A stretch of 64,000 bases of DNA from Agromyces lapidis (GTDB lineage: Bacteria > Actinomycetota > Actinomycetes > Actinomycetales > Microbacteriaceae): contig NZ_WBIQ01000006.1 of the NCBI RefSeq assembly GCF_009749405.1, forward strand, positions 310,001 through 374,000. The letters run 5' to 3'. The notes below the pieces were generated by a model. The model saw nothing but the letters and a program-made list of their open reading frames with translations, was not told the DNA's origin and did no database searches. The position numbers and the translations under genes were made by a program. Below are positions 1 through 7,636 of the stretch, one piece after another. Each line of letters opens with the position of its first letter. The stretch's first letter is position 1.

Positions 1-127
1 GCAGTCGCTCATCGTCTGGGCGATCGCCGAGGGCCGTGCTGCGGCCGCCGCCGTCGACCGATACCTTGAAGGCGAGACCTCGCTGCCGAGCCCGATCCCG
101 GCGAACGCGCGCGCGTTCGCCGTCTGA
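1..127 (+). CDS. gltD: glutamate synthase small subunit, C-terminal end (partial)
   Basis: This is the last 41 codons of a gene that begins before the window; the reading frame starts at base 2 and stops with TGA at 125-127. The tail contains QSLIVWAIAEGRAAAAAVDRY, the helix that follows the NADPH/FAD-binding core of GltD, where the WAIAEGR motif is characteristic. GltD is the small subunit of NADPH-dependent glutamate synthase and passes electrons from NADPH to the large subunit for ammonia assimilation. The call rests on this short tail only. A weak 6-bp hairpin (134-148) follows the stop. Confidence 0.8.
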   Translation, partial: QSLIVWAIAEGRAAAAAVDRYLEGETSLPSPIPANARAFAV

Positions 128-199
128 ACCCGGCGCGCCGTCGGCGCGTCTCCGTACCAACACCAGCGCTTCGGCGCGGAACACCGGGAGCACAATCAC

Positions 200-1615
200 A
201 TGAGACGAGCGAAGATCGTCGCCACCCTCGGGCCGGCGACGTCGAGCTACGAGCAGATCCGGGCGATCATCGATGCCGGCGTCGACGTCGCACGCATGAA
301 CCTCAGCCACGGCACCTACGACGTCCACGAGGGCGTCTACCAGAATGTGCGCAAGGCTGCGAGCGACTCGGGTCGCGCGGTCGCCGTGCTCGTCGACCTG
401 CAGGGGCCGAAGATCCGCCTCGGCAAGTTCGCCGACGGCCCGCACGAGCTCGCCGAGGGCGACATCTTCAAGATCACCACCGAGGACATCCTCGGCACGA
501 AGGAGATCGTCGGCACGACGTTCAAGGGCCTGCCGCAGGATGTTAAGGCGGGCGACTTCCTCCTGATCGACGACGGCAAGGTGCGCGTCGAGGTCGTCGA
601 GACCGACGGCACGGTCGTCACGACGCGCGTCGTCGTCGCGGGCCCGGTGTCGAACAACAAGGGCATCAACCTGCCCGGCGTCGCGGTCAACGTGCCTGCG
701 CTCTCCGAGAAGGACGAGGCCGACCTCCGCTGGGGCCTCGAGCTCGGGGCCGACCTCATCGCACTGTCGTTCGTGCGCAACGCCGCCGACATCACGCGCG
801 TGCACGAGATCATGGACGAGGTCGGCCGCCGCGTGCCGGTCGTCGCCAAGGTCGAGAAGCCGCAGGCCGTCGATGCGCTCGAGGAGATCACCGAGGCGTT
901 CGACGCCGTCATGGTCGCCCGTGGCGACCTCGGCGTCGAACTGCCGCTGGAGGCCGTGCCGATCGTGCAGAAGCGCGCGGTCGAGATCGCGCGCCGGCTC
1001 GCGAAGCCCGTCATCGTCGCCACGCAGATGCTCGAGTCGATGATCCACAGCCCGGTGCCGACGCGCGCCGAGACCTCCGATGTCGCGAACGCCGTGCTCG
1101 ACGGCGCCGACGCCGTCATGCTCTCGGGCGAGACGAGCGTGGGCGAGTACCCGGTCATCACGGTGCAGACCATGGCGCGCATCGTCGAGTCGACCGAGCG
1201 GCACGGCCTCGACCGCATCGCCCCGCTCGGCACGAAGCCGCGCACCCAGTCGGGCGCGATCACCGCGGCCGCCGTCGAGGTCGCCGACTTCGTCGAGGCG
1301 AAGTACCTCTGCGTCTTCACCGAGTCGGGCGAGACGGTGCGTCGCATGACGCGCCTCCGCTCGAAGATCCCCATCCTCGCCTTCACGCCCGACCCCGCGA
1401 TCCGTCGCCGCATGGCGCTCAACTGGGGCGTCGAGTCGTTCGTCGTCTCGCGCGTCACGCACACCGACCAGATGGTCGGCCAGGTCGACGAGGCGCTCGC
1501 GAAGACCGGCAAGGCCGTCAATGGCGAGAAGGTCGTCATCATCTCGGGTTCCCCTCCCGGAATCCCCGGCACCACGAACGACGTGCGCGTGCACGTCGTC
1601 GGCGAGGTGCTCTAG
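200..1615 (+). CDS. pyk: pyruvate kinase
   Basis: The 471-residue cytoplasmic protein converts phosphoenolpyruvate and ADP to pyruvate and ATP, the last step of glycolysis. The N-terminal strand (RRAKIVATLGPAT) is followed by MNLSHG near residue 33. The active-site segment KVEKPQAV lies near 217, RGDLGVELPLEAVP near 243, and the signature ATQMLESM near 273 with the MLSGET region near 307. Length is normal for bacterial Pyk. The ATG at 200 is preceded by GGGAG at a good distance. It sits 72 nt after gltD with only a weak hairpin between, so partial read-through is possible, and it is followed by a strong terminator. Confidence 0.97.
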   Translation: MRRAKIVATLGPATSSYEQIRAIIDAGVDVARMNLSHGTYDVHEGVYQNVRKAASDSGRAVAVLVDLQGPKIRLGKFADGPHELAEGDIFKITTEDILGTKEIVGTTFKGLPQDVKAGDFLLIDDGKVRVEVVETDGTVVTTRVVVAGPVSNNKGINLPGVAVNVPALSEKDEADLRWGLELGADLIALSFVRNAADITRVHEIMDEVGRRVPVVAKVEKPQAVDALEEITEAFDAVMVARGDLGVELPLEAVPIVQKRAVEIARRLAKPVIVATQMLESMIHSPVPTRAETSDVANAVLDGADAVMLSGETSVGEYPVITVQTMARIVESTERHGLDRIAPLGTKPRTQSGAITAAAVEVADFVEAKYLCVFTESGETVRRMTRLRSKIPILAFTPDPAIRRRMALNWGVESFVVSRVTHTDQMVGQVDEALAKTGKAVNGEKVVIISGSPPGIPGTTNDVRVHVVGEVL

Positions 1616-1625
1616 CCGCATCCGC

Positions 1626-1657
1626 GAAGGAGCCGGTCCGCGAGGGCCGGCTCCTTC
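1626..1657 (+). terminator. intrinsic terminator after pyk
   Basis: An 11-bp perfect GC-rich stem (GAAGGAGCCGG paired with CCGGCTCCTTC) with a 10-nt loop begins 11 nt after the pyk stop. The T-tract is poor, as is usual for high-GC actinobacterial terminators. Confidence 0.75.
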
Positions 1658-1716
1658 GTCGTCTCCGGGGCGTGATCCGGTCGCGGCCCGCGGATGCCCC
1701 CGTGCCCGGGCGGTGG

Positions 1717-1722
1717 CAGAAT
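1717..1722 (+). promoter_or_regulatory. -10 element (CAGAAT) of a predicted leaderless gene
   Basis: CAGAAT ends exactly 6 nt before the GTG at 1729, the same geometry as the other leaderless candidates in this window. It is used here to choose the start of the SRPBCC-like gene. Confidence 0.45.
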
Positions 1723-1728
1723 GCGACG

Positions 1729-2181
1729 GTGGTCGTGAGATTCGAGTGCCGTACGCTCCTCGACACCGATGCGCCCGCCGCGTTCGACCGTTCGCTCGAC
1801 ATCGACGAGCATCTGGCTTCGATGGCGCACTCGCACGAGCGGGCCGTCGCCGGCGTGACCGCTGGAGTCATCGGGCTCGGTGACGAGGTCACGTGGCGCG
1901 CCCGGCACTTCGGCGTGACTTGGCGCATGACCAGCCGGATCACCGCCCTCGACCGCTCCAAGGCCTTCGTCGACGAGCAGGTGCGCGGCCCGTTCCGCTC
2001 GTTCCGCCACGAGCACCGCTTCGAGGCGGTGGGGGCCGGTCGCACCCTGATGATCGACGAGGTCGTGTTCGAGGCGCCGTTCGGGCCCATCGGGCGCCTC
2101 GCCGAACTCGTGCTCGGCCCGTACCTGCGGCGGCTCATCGAACGCCGCAACGCGTACCTCGCCGCCAGAGTCGACGAGTGA
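1729..2181 (+). CDS. SRPBCC-like (START/polyketide cyclase fold) protein
   Basis: The 150-residue cytoplasmic protein has no catalytic motif. Its pattern, starting VVVRFECRTLLDTDAPAAFDRSLD with alternating beta strands, a central EVTWRARHFG(V)TWRMTSRIT stretch and a C-terminal amphipathic helix (LVLGPYLRRLIERRNAYLA), is typical of the hydrophobic-ligand-binding SRPBCC fold. Many actinobacterial homologues are annotated only as SRPBCC or cell-division-inhibitor-like. The GTG at 1729 was chosen because a CAGAAT -10 ends 6 nt before it; GTG 1735 is the alternative, and an upstream ATG at 1672 would place the promoter inside the gene. Ligand and role cannot be read from sequence. It converges on the tRNA-Leu gene. 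Confidence 0.75.
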   Translation: MVVRFECRTLLDTDAPAAFDRSLDIDEHLASMAHSHERAVAGVTAGVIGLGDEVTWRARHFGVTWRMTSRITALDRSKAFVDEQVRGPFRSFRHEHRFEAVGAGRTLMIDEVVFEAPFGPIGRLAELVLGPYLRRLIERRNAYLAARVDE

Positions 2182-2203
2182 CGTGCGGTCGTCGTCGTTC
2201 AGG

Positions 2204-2286
2204 TGCCGGTGGAGGGGGTCGAACCCTCACGCCCTTTCGGGCAAAGCATTTTGAGTGCTCCGCGTCTGCCATTCCGCCACACCGGC
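2204..2286 (-). tRNA. tRNA-Leu (anticodon CAA)
   Basis: Read on the minus strand, the 83-nt gene starts GCCGGTG and ends CACCGGC plus discriminator A, a 7-bp acceptor stem. The anticodon arm is GAGCA-CTCAAAA-TGCTT, giving anticodon CAA for UUG codons. A long variable arm (TGCCCGAAAGGGC region) and the T-arm GGTTCGACC are visible, as expected for a class II tRNA. The 3' CCA is not encoded. Confidence 0.95.
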
Positions 2287-2309
2287 CAGAGGCCTCGCCC
2301 AGAATACCG

Positions 2310-2315
2310 TAGGCT
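2310..2315 (+). promoter_or_regulatory. -10 element (TAGGCT) of pdtaR
   Basis: TAGGCT ends 7 nt before the GTG start at 2323, predicting a leaderless or nearly leaderless transcript. The site lies in the 36-bp gap between the divergent tRNA-Leu gene and pdtaR. Confidence 0.65.
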
Positions 2316-2322
2316 TTCCTCC

Positions 2323-2931
2323 GTGACAGACACCGAATCAACTCAGCCGGCAGCTCCGCGCCGCGTGGTCGTGGCGGAGGATGAGTCGCTCATCCGCCTC
2401 GACATCGTCGAGATCCTGCGCGACAACGGCTTCGAGGTCGTCGGCGAGGCGGGTGACGGCGAGACCGCCGTCGCGCTCGCGACCGAGCTCCGACCCGATC
2501 TCGTCATCATGGACGTCAAGATGCCCCAACTCGACGGCATCTCCGCCGCCGAGCGGCTCTCGAAGGGCCACATCGCACCGGTCGTGCTCCTCACGGCGTT
2601 CAGCCAGAAGGAGCTCGTCGAGCGAGCCAGCGAGGCGGGGGCGCTCGCCTACGTCGTGAAGCCGTTCACGCCGAACGACCTCCTGCCCGCGATCGAGATC
2701 GCCCTGGCCCGCCACGCGCAGATCATCGCGCTCGAGGCCGAGGTCGGCGACCTCGTCGAGCGCTTCGAGACCCGCAAGCTCGTCGACCGGGCGAAGGGCC
2801 TCCTCAACGAGAAGATGGGCCTTTCCGAGCCCGAGGCGTTCCGGTGGATCCAGAAGGCGTCGATGGATCGACGCCTCACCATGAAAGACGTCTCCCAGGC
2901 GATCATCGAACAGCTCGCCGCCAAGAAGTAG
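2323..2931 (+). CDS. pdtaR: ANTAR-domain response regulator (PdtaR type)
   Basis: The 202-residue cytoplasmic regulator has an N-terminal receiver domain (about residues 14-130) with acidic pair E19-D20, phospho-acceptor D64 in IMDVKMPQLDG, and the conserved Lys in YVVKPF. A C-terminal ANTAR RNA-binding domain (about 140-195) contains RKLVDRAKGLLNEKMGLSEPEAFRWIQKASMD. ANTAR proteins bind paired hairpins in nascent RNA and prevent termination; the orthologue Rv1626 is PdtaR. Its sensor kinase is not in the window. The GTG at 2323 is chosen because tRNA-Leu lies directly upstream and a TAGGCT -10 sits 7 nt before it; longer forms starting at 2203 would run through the tRNA. polA follows in the same direction after a strong palindrome. 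Confidence 0.93.
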   Translation: MTDTESTQPAAPRRVVVAEDESLIRLDIVEILRDNGFEVVGEAGDGETAVALATELRPDLVIMDVKMPQLDGISAAERLSKGHIAPVVLLTAFSQKELVERASEAGALAYVVKPFTPNDLLPAIEIALARHAQIIALEAEVGDLVERFETRKLVDRAKGLLNEKMGLSEPEAFRWIQKASMDRRLTMKDVSQAIIEQLAAKK

Positions 2932-2943
2932 GGCGTTCAGCCC

Positions 2944-2993
2944 CGAACGACGGATGCCTCGACGACACGTGTCGTCGAGGCATCCGTCGTTCG
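2944..2993. terminator. 50-bp perfect palindrome, probable terminator between pdtaR and polA
   Basis: The two 25-nt arms are perfectly complementary and meet at 2968/2969 (ACAC|GTGT). Each arm carries the heptamer GGATGCC/GGCATCC. It starts 12 nt after the pdtaR stop and ends 29 nt before the polA damage-promoter element, so termination of pdtaR is the simplest role. No T-tract follows. Confidence 0.7.
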
Positions 2994-3022
2994 CATTCGC
3001 GCGCGTCGCACGCGTCGGGGAG

Positions 3023-3044
3023 TGTCGGCGGCCGCTTGTAGTCT
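3023..3044 (+). promoter_or_regulatory. PafBC/RecA-independent-type damage promoter of polA
   Basis: TGTCGGCG (3023-3030), an 8-nt spacer and TAGTCT (3039-3044) match the mycobacterial RecA-NDp consensus tTGTCRGTG-N8-TANNNT with one mismatch in the upstream block (GCG for GTG). The -10 ends 6 nt before the polA GTG, so the transcript should be leaderless. Confidence 0.65.
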
Positions 3045-3050
3045 TGTCTG

Positions 3051-5744
3051 GTGTCGGACGCAGATAAGCCCACCCTCCTCGTCGTCGATGGCCACTCGCT
3101 GGCCTTCCGAGCCTTCTACGCCCTCCCGGTCGACAGTTTCACCACGCGTGACGGACAGCACACGAACGCCATCCACGGCTTCCTGTCGATGCTGCTCCTG
3201 CTGCTGCAGAACGAGAAGCCGACCCACCTCGCGGTGGCGTTCGACATCTCGCGGCACTCGTTCCGCACCCGCGAGTACCCCGAGTACAAGGGCACCCGCG
3301 GCGAGACCCCGGTCGAGTTCAAGGGCCAGGTGCCGCTCCTGCAAGACGCGCTGAAGGCGATGGGCGTGCGCACCCTCGAGAAAGAGGACTTCGAGGCTGA
3401 CGACATCCTCGCGACGCTCGCCGCACGCGGCCGCGCCGAGGGCTACCGGGTGCTCCTCGTCTCGGGTGACCGCGACACGATCCAGCTCGTGAACGACGAC
3501 GTCACGCTGCTGTACCCGAACACGCAGGGCGTCTCCCAGCTGAAGCGCTATGACACCGAGGCCGTGCTCGAGCGCTACGGCGTGCGCCCCGAGCAGTACC
3601 CCGACATCGCGGCGCTGGTGGGCGAGACGAGCGACAACCTCATCGGCATCTCGAAGGTCGGCGAGAAGACCGCGGTCAAGTGGCTCGGCCTCTACGGCGA
3701 CCTCGACGGCATCCTCGAGCACGCAGACGAGATCAAGGGGGTCGTCGGGCAGAACCTGCGCGACCAGAAGGAGAACGCGATCCGCAACCGCCGGCTCAAC
3801 CGGCTGGTCCCCGACGTCGAGCTCGAGGTCGCGATCGACGAACTCGAGGCGAAGCCGATCGACATCGAGGCGGTGCGCCCCGTGTTCGAGCGGCTCGAGT
3901 TCCGCACCCTGTTCGAGCGGCTCCGCAAGCTCGCCGCGGGCGAGACGAACGGCAACGGCAACGGCGGTGCGAACGCTGCGGCGGCCGCACCCGTGGCGGA
4001 GCAGGCGGCGCCGCCGATCCCGACGCCGAGGCTCCTGCTCGACGAAGAGCTCGAGGCGTGGCTCGCCAAGGCGGTCGTGGCCGAACCCGCCGGCTTGGGC
4101 CTGAGCCTCGAGGTGGTCGACGGCCACGTGATCGGCGCGGGCATCGCCACCGCCGCCGAGACGGTGCGCCTGCCGTGGCAGGCCGGCCGCTCCGACTACG
4201 CGCCCTTCGAGGCCTGGCTCGCGAGCGACGCGCCGAAGATCATGACCGATGCGAAGCCGCAGCTCGAAGCACTCGAGCGATCGGGTCTCGCCGTCGACGG
4301 CATCGTGCTCGACACGCTCGTCGCCGGCTGGCTCGCGCGCCCGATCCTCGCCGAGAAGACGCTCGCCGACCTCGTCGAGCGCTACCTCGGTGAGACCGTG
4401 CCCCAGGCGGATCCTTCGCAGCTCGTGCCCGAGGAGGGCACCGACGCAGGCGCGCCCGAGTACGCCTGGTTCACGCTGCGGGTCGCCCCGGTGGTGCTCC
4501 GCGCGCTGCCCGAGCCCACCCGCACGCTCCTCGCCGAGGTCGAGATGCCGCTCGTGCCGGTGCTCGCCGCGATGCAGCTGCGTGGCGTCGCGGTCGATCA
4601 CGCCGAACTCGCCGCGCTCTCGAGCGAGCTCGGCGATCGTGCGGCCGGGCTCGCGCAGCTCGCCTTCGCCGAGATCGGCCGCGAGGTGAACCTCGGCTCG
4701 CCGAAGCAGCTCCAAGAGGTGCTCTTCGACCAGCTCGCGATGCCGAAGACGCGGGCCACGAAGACCGGGTACACGACCGACGCGAACGCGCTCGCCGATC
4801 TGCAGGAGTCGAACCCGCACCCGTTCCTCGGCTACCTGCTCGAGCATCGCGATGCGACCAAGCTGCGTCAGATCGTCGAGTCGCTCGACAAGTCGATTGC
4901 CGCAGACGGCCGGATCCACACGACGTACGGCCAGATCGGGGCCGCCACCGGCCGCATGTCGTCGAACGACCCGAACCTGCAGAACATCCCGATCCGCACC
5001 GAAGACGGCCGTCGCATCCGCAAGGCGTTCCGCCACGGGGCCGAGTTCACCGAGCTGCTCACCGCCGACTACTCGCAGATCGAGATGCGCATCATGGCGC
5101 ACCTCTCGGGCGACCCGGGCCTCATCGAGGCGTTCAACGCCGGCGAAGACCTGCACCGGTTCGTCGGTGCGCGGGTGTTCTCGGTCGACCCCGCCGACGT
5201 CACTCCGCTCATGCGCACCAAGGTCAAGGCGATGTCGTACGGACTCGCGTACGGCCTCAGCGCCTTCGGCCTCTCGAAGCAGCTGCGCATCGACCGTTCC
5301 GAGGCGACCCAGTTGATGAAGGAGTACTTCGAGCGGTTCGGTGCCGTGCGCGACTACCTGCGCGGCGTCGTCGAGCAGGCGAAGATCGACGGCTACACCG
5401 AGACGATCTTCGGGCGCCGCCGTCCGTTCCCCGACCTCAACAGCCCCAACCGGGTGCACCGCGAGAACGCCGAGCGCGCAGCGCTCAACTCGCCGATCCA
5501 GGGCTCGGCCGCCGACATCATGAAGATCGCGATGGTGAGCGTCGAGCGTGCGATCGCCGAGCAGGGGCTCGCGAGCCGCATGCTCATGACCGTGCACGAC
5601 GAGCTCATCTTCGAGGTCGCCGGGGGTGAGAGCGACGCGCTCGAGGCGCTCGTGCGCGAGAAGATGGCCAACGCCGCCGAGCTCCTGGTGCCGCTCGAGG
5701 TGCAGGTCGGCCGTGGGGCGAACTGGGAGGACGCCGGGCACTGA
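3051..5744 (+). CDS. polA: DNA polymerase I
   Basis: The 897-residue enzyme fills gaps in excision repair and replaces RNA primers. The 5' nuclease domain spans about residues 1-290 (LLVVDGHSLAFRAFYAL at the start; DFEADDILATLA; GETSDNLIG). A linker rich in Gly/Asn/Ala near 300-320 precedes a proofreading-like domain. That domain lacks the DxE exonuclease pair (the position reads GLSLEV), so 3'-5' proofreading is probably absent. The polymerase domain has motif A ADYSQIEMRIMAHLSGD near 672, motif B RTKVKAMSYGLAYGLSAFG near 722, and motif C MTVHDEL near 846. The GTG at 3051 follows a damage-type promoter by 6 nt. It is probably monocistronic. Confidence 0.97.
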   Translation: MSDADKPTLLVVDGHSLAFRAFYALPVDSFTTRDGQHTNAIHGFLSMLLLLLQNEKPTHLAVAFDISRHSFRTREYPEYKGTRGETPVEFKGQVPLLQDALKAMGVRTLEKEDFEADDILATLAARGRAEGYRVLLVSGDRDTIQLVNDDVTLLYPNTQGVSQLKRYDTEAVLERYGVRPEQYPDIAALVGETSDNLIGISKVGEKTAVKWLGLYGDLDGILEHADEIKGVVGQNLRDQKENAIRNRRLNRLVPDVELEVAIDELEAKPIDIEAVRPVFERLEFRTLFERLRKLAAGETNGNGNGGANAAAAAPVAEQAAPPIPTPRLLLDEELEAWLAKAVVAEPAGLGLSLEVVDGHVIGAGIATAAETVRLPWQAGRSDYAPFEAWLASDAPKIMTDAKPQLEALERSGLAVDGIVLDTLVAGWLARPILAEKTLADLVERYLGETVPQADPSQLVPEEGTDAGAPEYAWFTLRVAPVVLRALPEPTRTLLAEVEMPLVPVLAAMQLRGVAVDHAELAALSSELGDRAAGLAQLAFAEIGREVNLGSPKQLQEVLFDQLAMPKTRATKTGYTTDANALADLQESNPHPFLGYLLEHRDATKLRQIVESLDKSIAADGRIHTTYGQIGAATGRMSSNDPNLQNIPIRTEDGRRIRKAFRHGAEFTELLTADYSQIEMRIMAHLSGDPGLIEAFNAGEDLHRFVGARVFSVDPADVTPLMRTKVKAMSYGLAYGLSAFGLSKQLRIDRSEATQLMKEYFERFGAVRDYLRGVVEQAKIDGYTETIFGRRRPFPDLNSPNRVHRENAERAALNSPIQGSAADIMKIAMVSVERAIAEQGLASRMLMTVHDELIFEVAGGESDALEALVREKMANAAELLVPLEVQVGRGANWEDAGH

Positions 5745-5785
5745 TCGAGGGATCCTCGATGTCGACAGCGGCGCGTCGGCTGTCC

Positions 5786-5791
5786 TAGGTT
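5786..5791 (+). promoter_or_regulatory. -10 element (TAGGTT) of the DUF885 gene
   Basis: TAGGTT ends 6 nt before the ATG at 5798. A TCGACA -35-like hexamer lies 18 nt upstream, and a GACAGC/GCTGTC inverted repeat covers the spacer. A leaderless mRNA is predicted. Confidence 0.65.
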
Positions 5792-5797
5792 CGAGGG

Positions 5798-7471
5798 ATG
5801 GCATCGAGTGAGCGCACCCCGACCGACGTCGACGACATCGCCGAAGGCTGGGTCGACACCCTCGTCGATCTCGACCCGAGCATCGGCACCTACATCGGCC
5901 GCACGAGTCACGACGACCGGCTCGCCGACTACTCACCGGCCGGGCACGAGCGGCGTGTCGTCGCGATCCGCGAGACCGCCGCGGCGCTGAGGTCCGCGAC
6001 GCCCGTCGATGACGTCGACCGGATCACGGTCGCCGATCTGGGCTCCGACCTCGAACTCGACCTCGAGCGGTACGCCGCGGGCCTGCACCTGCGCGACCTC
6101 AATGTCATCGCGAGCCCGGCGCAGGAGATCCGCGACGTGTTCGATCTCATGCCGACCGCCGACGTCGACGACTGGTCTCGTATCGCCCGCCGGCTCGGCG
6201 CCGTTCCGGGAGCGCTCGACGGGTACATCGAGACCCTCCGCGCCGGTGTCGCGGCCGGCACCGTTCCCGCCGCCAGGCAGGTTCGCGAGGTCGCCGCCCA
6301 GGCGCGGCGCATCGCGAAGGCCGATGGATTCTTCGCGACCTTCGCGGCCGGCGCGACGGCGGGGGAGTCCGAGCTCCCGGGCGCGCTCCGGCGCGACCTC
6401 GAGTCGGGTGCCGGTGAGGCGAGCGAGGCCTATGGTCGGCTCGCCGAGTTCCTCGAGTCCGAACTCGCTCCCGTCGCGGGCGAGGCCGATGCGGTCGGCC
6501 GCGAGATCTACGCGCTCGAGTCCCGCCGTTTCCTCGGTGCCGTGATCGACCTCGACGAGACCTACGAGTGGGGCATCGAGGAGCTCGCGCGCATGGTCGC
6601 GGAACAGGAGGCCATCGCCGACGAGATCAAGCGCGGGGCATCCGTGGCCGAGGCCATCGCGTTCCTCGACGGCGACGCCGGCCGGAAGCTGCACGGCACC
6701 GACGCGCTCCAGCGCTGGATGCAGGAGACGAGCGACCGCGCCGTCGCCGAGCTCGCGGGGACGCAGTTCGACATCCCCGACGAGATCCGCGCGCTCGAGT
6801 GCATGATCGCCCCGACTCAGGAGGGCGGCATCTACTACACCGGCCCGAGCGACGACTTCTCGCGCCCCGGACGCATGTGGTGGTCGGTGCCCGAGGGCGT
6901 GACCGAGTTCGACACCTGGCGCGAACTCACGACGGTCTACCACGAGGGTGTTCCCGGGCACCACCTGCAGATCGGGCAGGCGGTCGTGAACCGCGGCCGG
7001 CTCAACACATGGCGCAGGCAGCTCGCCGGAACCTCCGGCCACGCGGAGGGCTGGGCGCTCTACGCCGAGCGGCTGATGGAGGGCCTCGGCTATCTCGACG
7101 ACCCGGCCGACCGCCTCGGCATGCTCGACGGCCAGCGCATGCGCGCCGCGCGTGTCGTGCTCGACATCGGCGTGCACCTCGGCAAGCCGCGCCCCGACGG
7201 GCAGGGCACGTGGACGGGGGAGTTCGCCCACGAGTTCCTCTCGCAGAACGTGAACATGAACGAGGGGTTCGTGCGCTTCGAGGTGAACCGCTACCTCGGC
7301 TGGCCGGGTCAGGCGCCCTCGTACAAGGTCGGTCAGCGCATCTGGGAGCAGCTTCGCGACGAGGTCGCGCGTCGCGAGGGCGCGTCGTTCGACATCCGCG
7401 AGTTCCACCGGAACGCGCTCGGGCTCGGCGGCGTCGGGCTCGACACGCTGCGCTCGGCGCTCCTCGCCTGA
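5798..7471 (+). CDS. DUF885 family protein, putative zinc-dependent peptidase
   Basis: The 557-residue protein matches the all-helical DUF885 family. The diagnostic motif YHEGVPGHHLQIGQ near residues 381-394 resembles an HExxxGHH zinc site. A second conserved block, GTSGHAEGWALYAERLMEGLGYL near 410, supplies another possible Glu ligand. The C-terminal half shows FxxNxxMNEGFVRFEVNRYLGWPGQAPSYKVGQ, typical of the family. No signal peptide or membrane segment is seen, so it is probably cytoplasmic. Substrates are not known for most members; peptidase activity is an inference from the motif. It stands alone between polA and rpsA with its own leaderless promoter. Confidence 0.85.
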   Translation: MASSERTPTDVDDIAEGWVDTLVDLDPSIGTYIGRTSHDDRLADYSPAGHERRVVAIRETAAALRSATPVDDVDRITVADLGSDLELDLERYAAGLHLRDLNVIASPAQEIRDVFDLMPTADVDDWSRIARRLGAVPGALDGYIETLRAGVAAGTVPAARQVREVAAQARRIAKADGFFATFAAGATAGESELPGALRRDLESGAGEASEAYGRLAEFLESELAPVAGEADAVGREIYALESRRFLGAVIDLDETYEWGIEELARMVAEQEAIADEIKRGASVAEAIAFLDGDAGRKLHGTDALQRWMQETSDRAVAELAGTQFDIPDEIRALECMIAPTQEGGIYYTGPSDDFSRPGRMWWSVPEGVTEFDTWRELTTVYHEGVPGHHLQIGQAVVNRGRLNTWRRQLAGTSGHAEGWALYAERLMEGLGYLDDPADRLGMLDGQRMRAARVVLDIGVHLGKPRPDGQGTWTGEFAHEFLSQNVNMNEGFVRFEVNRYLGWPGQAPSYKVGQRIWEQLRDEVARREGASFDIREFHRNALGLGGVGLDTLRSALLA

Positions 7472-7500
7472 GCGACGGCCTCGGGCTGCGCACCGCCCGG

Positions 7501-7530
7501 TTGCCGCGGGCCATCCGAATCCGTTAGGAT
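7501..7530 (+). promoter_or_regulatory. rpsA promoter
   Basis: TTGCCG (7501-7506), an 18-nt spacer and TAGGAT (7525-7530) form a good vegetative promoter. Transcription would start near 7537, giving a leader of about 100 nt before rpsA. Confidence 0.65.
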
Positions 7531-7563
7531 CGAACGTCACTCTTGTGACATCCCTGTCCGCAT

Positions 7564-7605
7564 GCCCATCGCGGAAACAACATCACGCTCTCCCGCGCGA
7601 TGGGC
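7564..7605 (+). promoter_or_regulatory. hairpin in the rpsA leader
   Basis: GCCCATCGCG (7564-7573) is perfectly complementary to CGCGATGGGC (7596-7605) with a 22-nt loop. It lies 31 nt before the rpsA start and before its GGAG ribosome-binding site, where an autoregulatory element would be expected. Confidence 0.5.
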
Positions 7606-7636
7606 TCGATATTGTCCTTTACGGAGCATTCACTAC

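Noticed and set aside
2203-2322. Longer N-terminus for the ANTAR regulator
   Set aside because: The frame is open, but it would be read through the antisense of tRNA-Leu and would include the -10 element.
2937-5936. Open minus-strand frame of about 1000 codons opposite polA
   Set aside because: It mirrors a certain gene, is Arg/Glu/His-rich with no domain, and long antisense frames are expected at this G+C. The same applies to 52235-55375 opposite ileS and 13600-15690 opposite uvrA.
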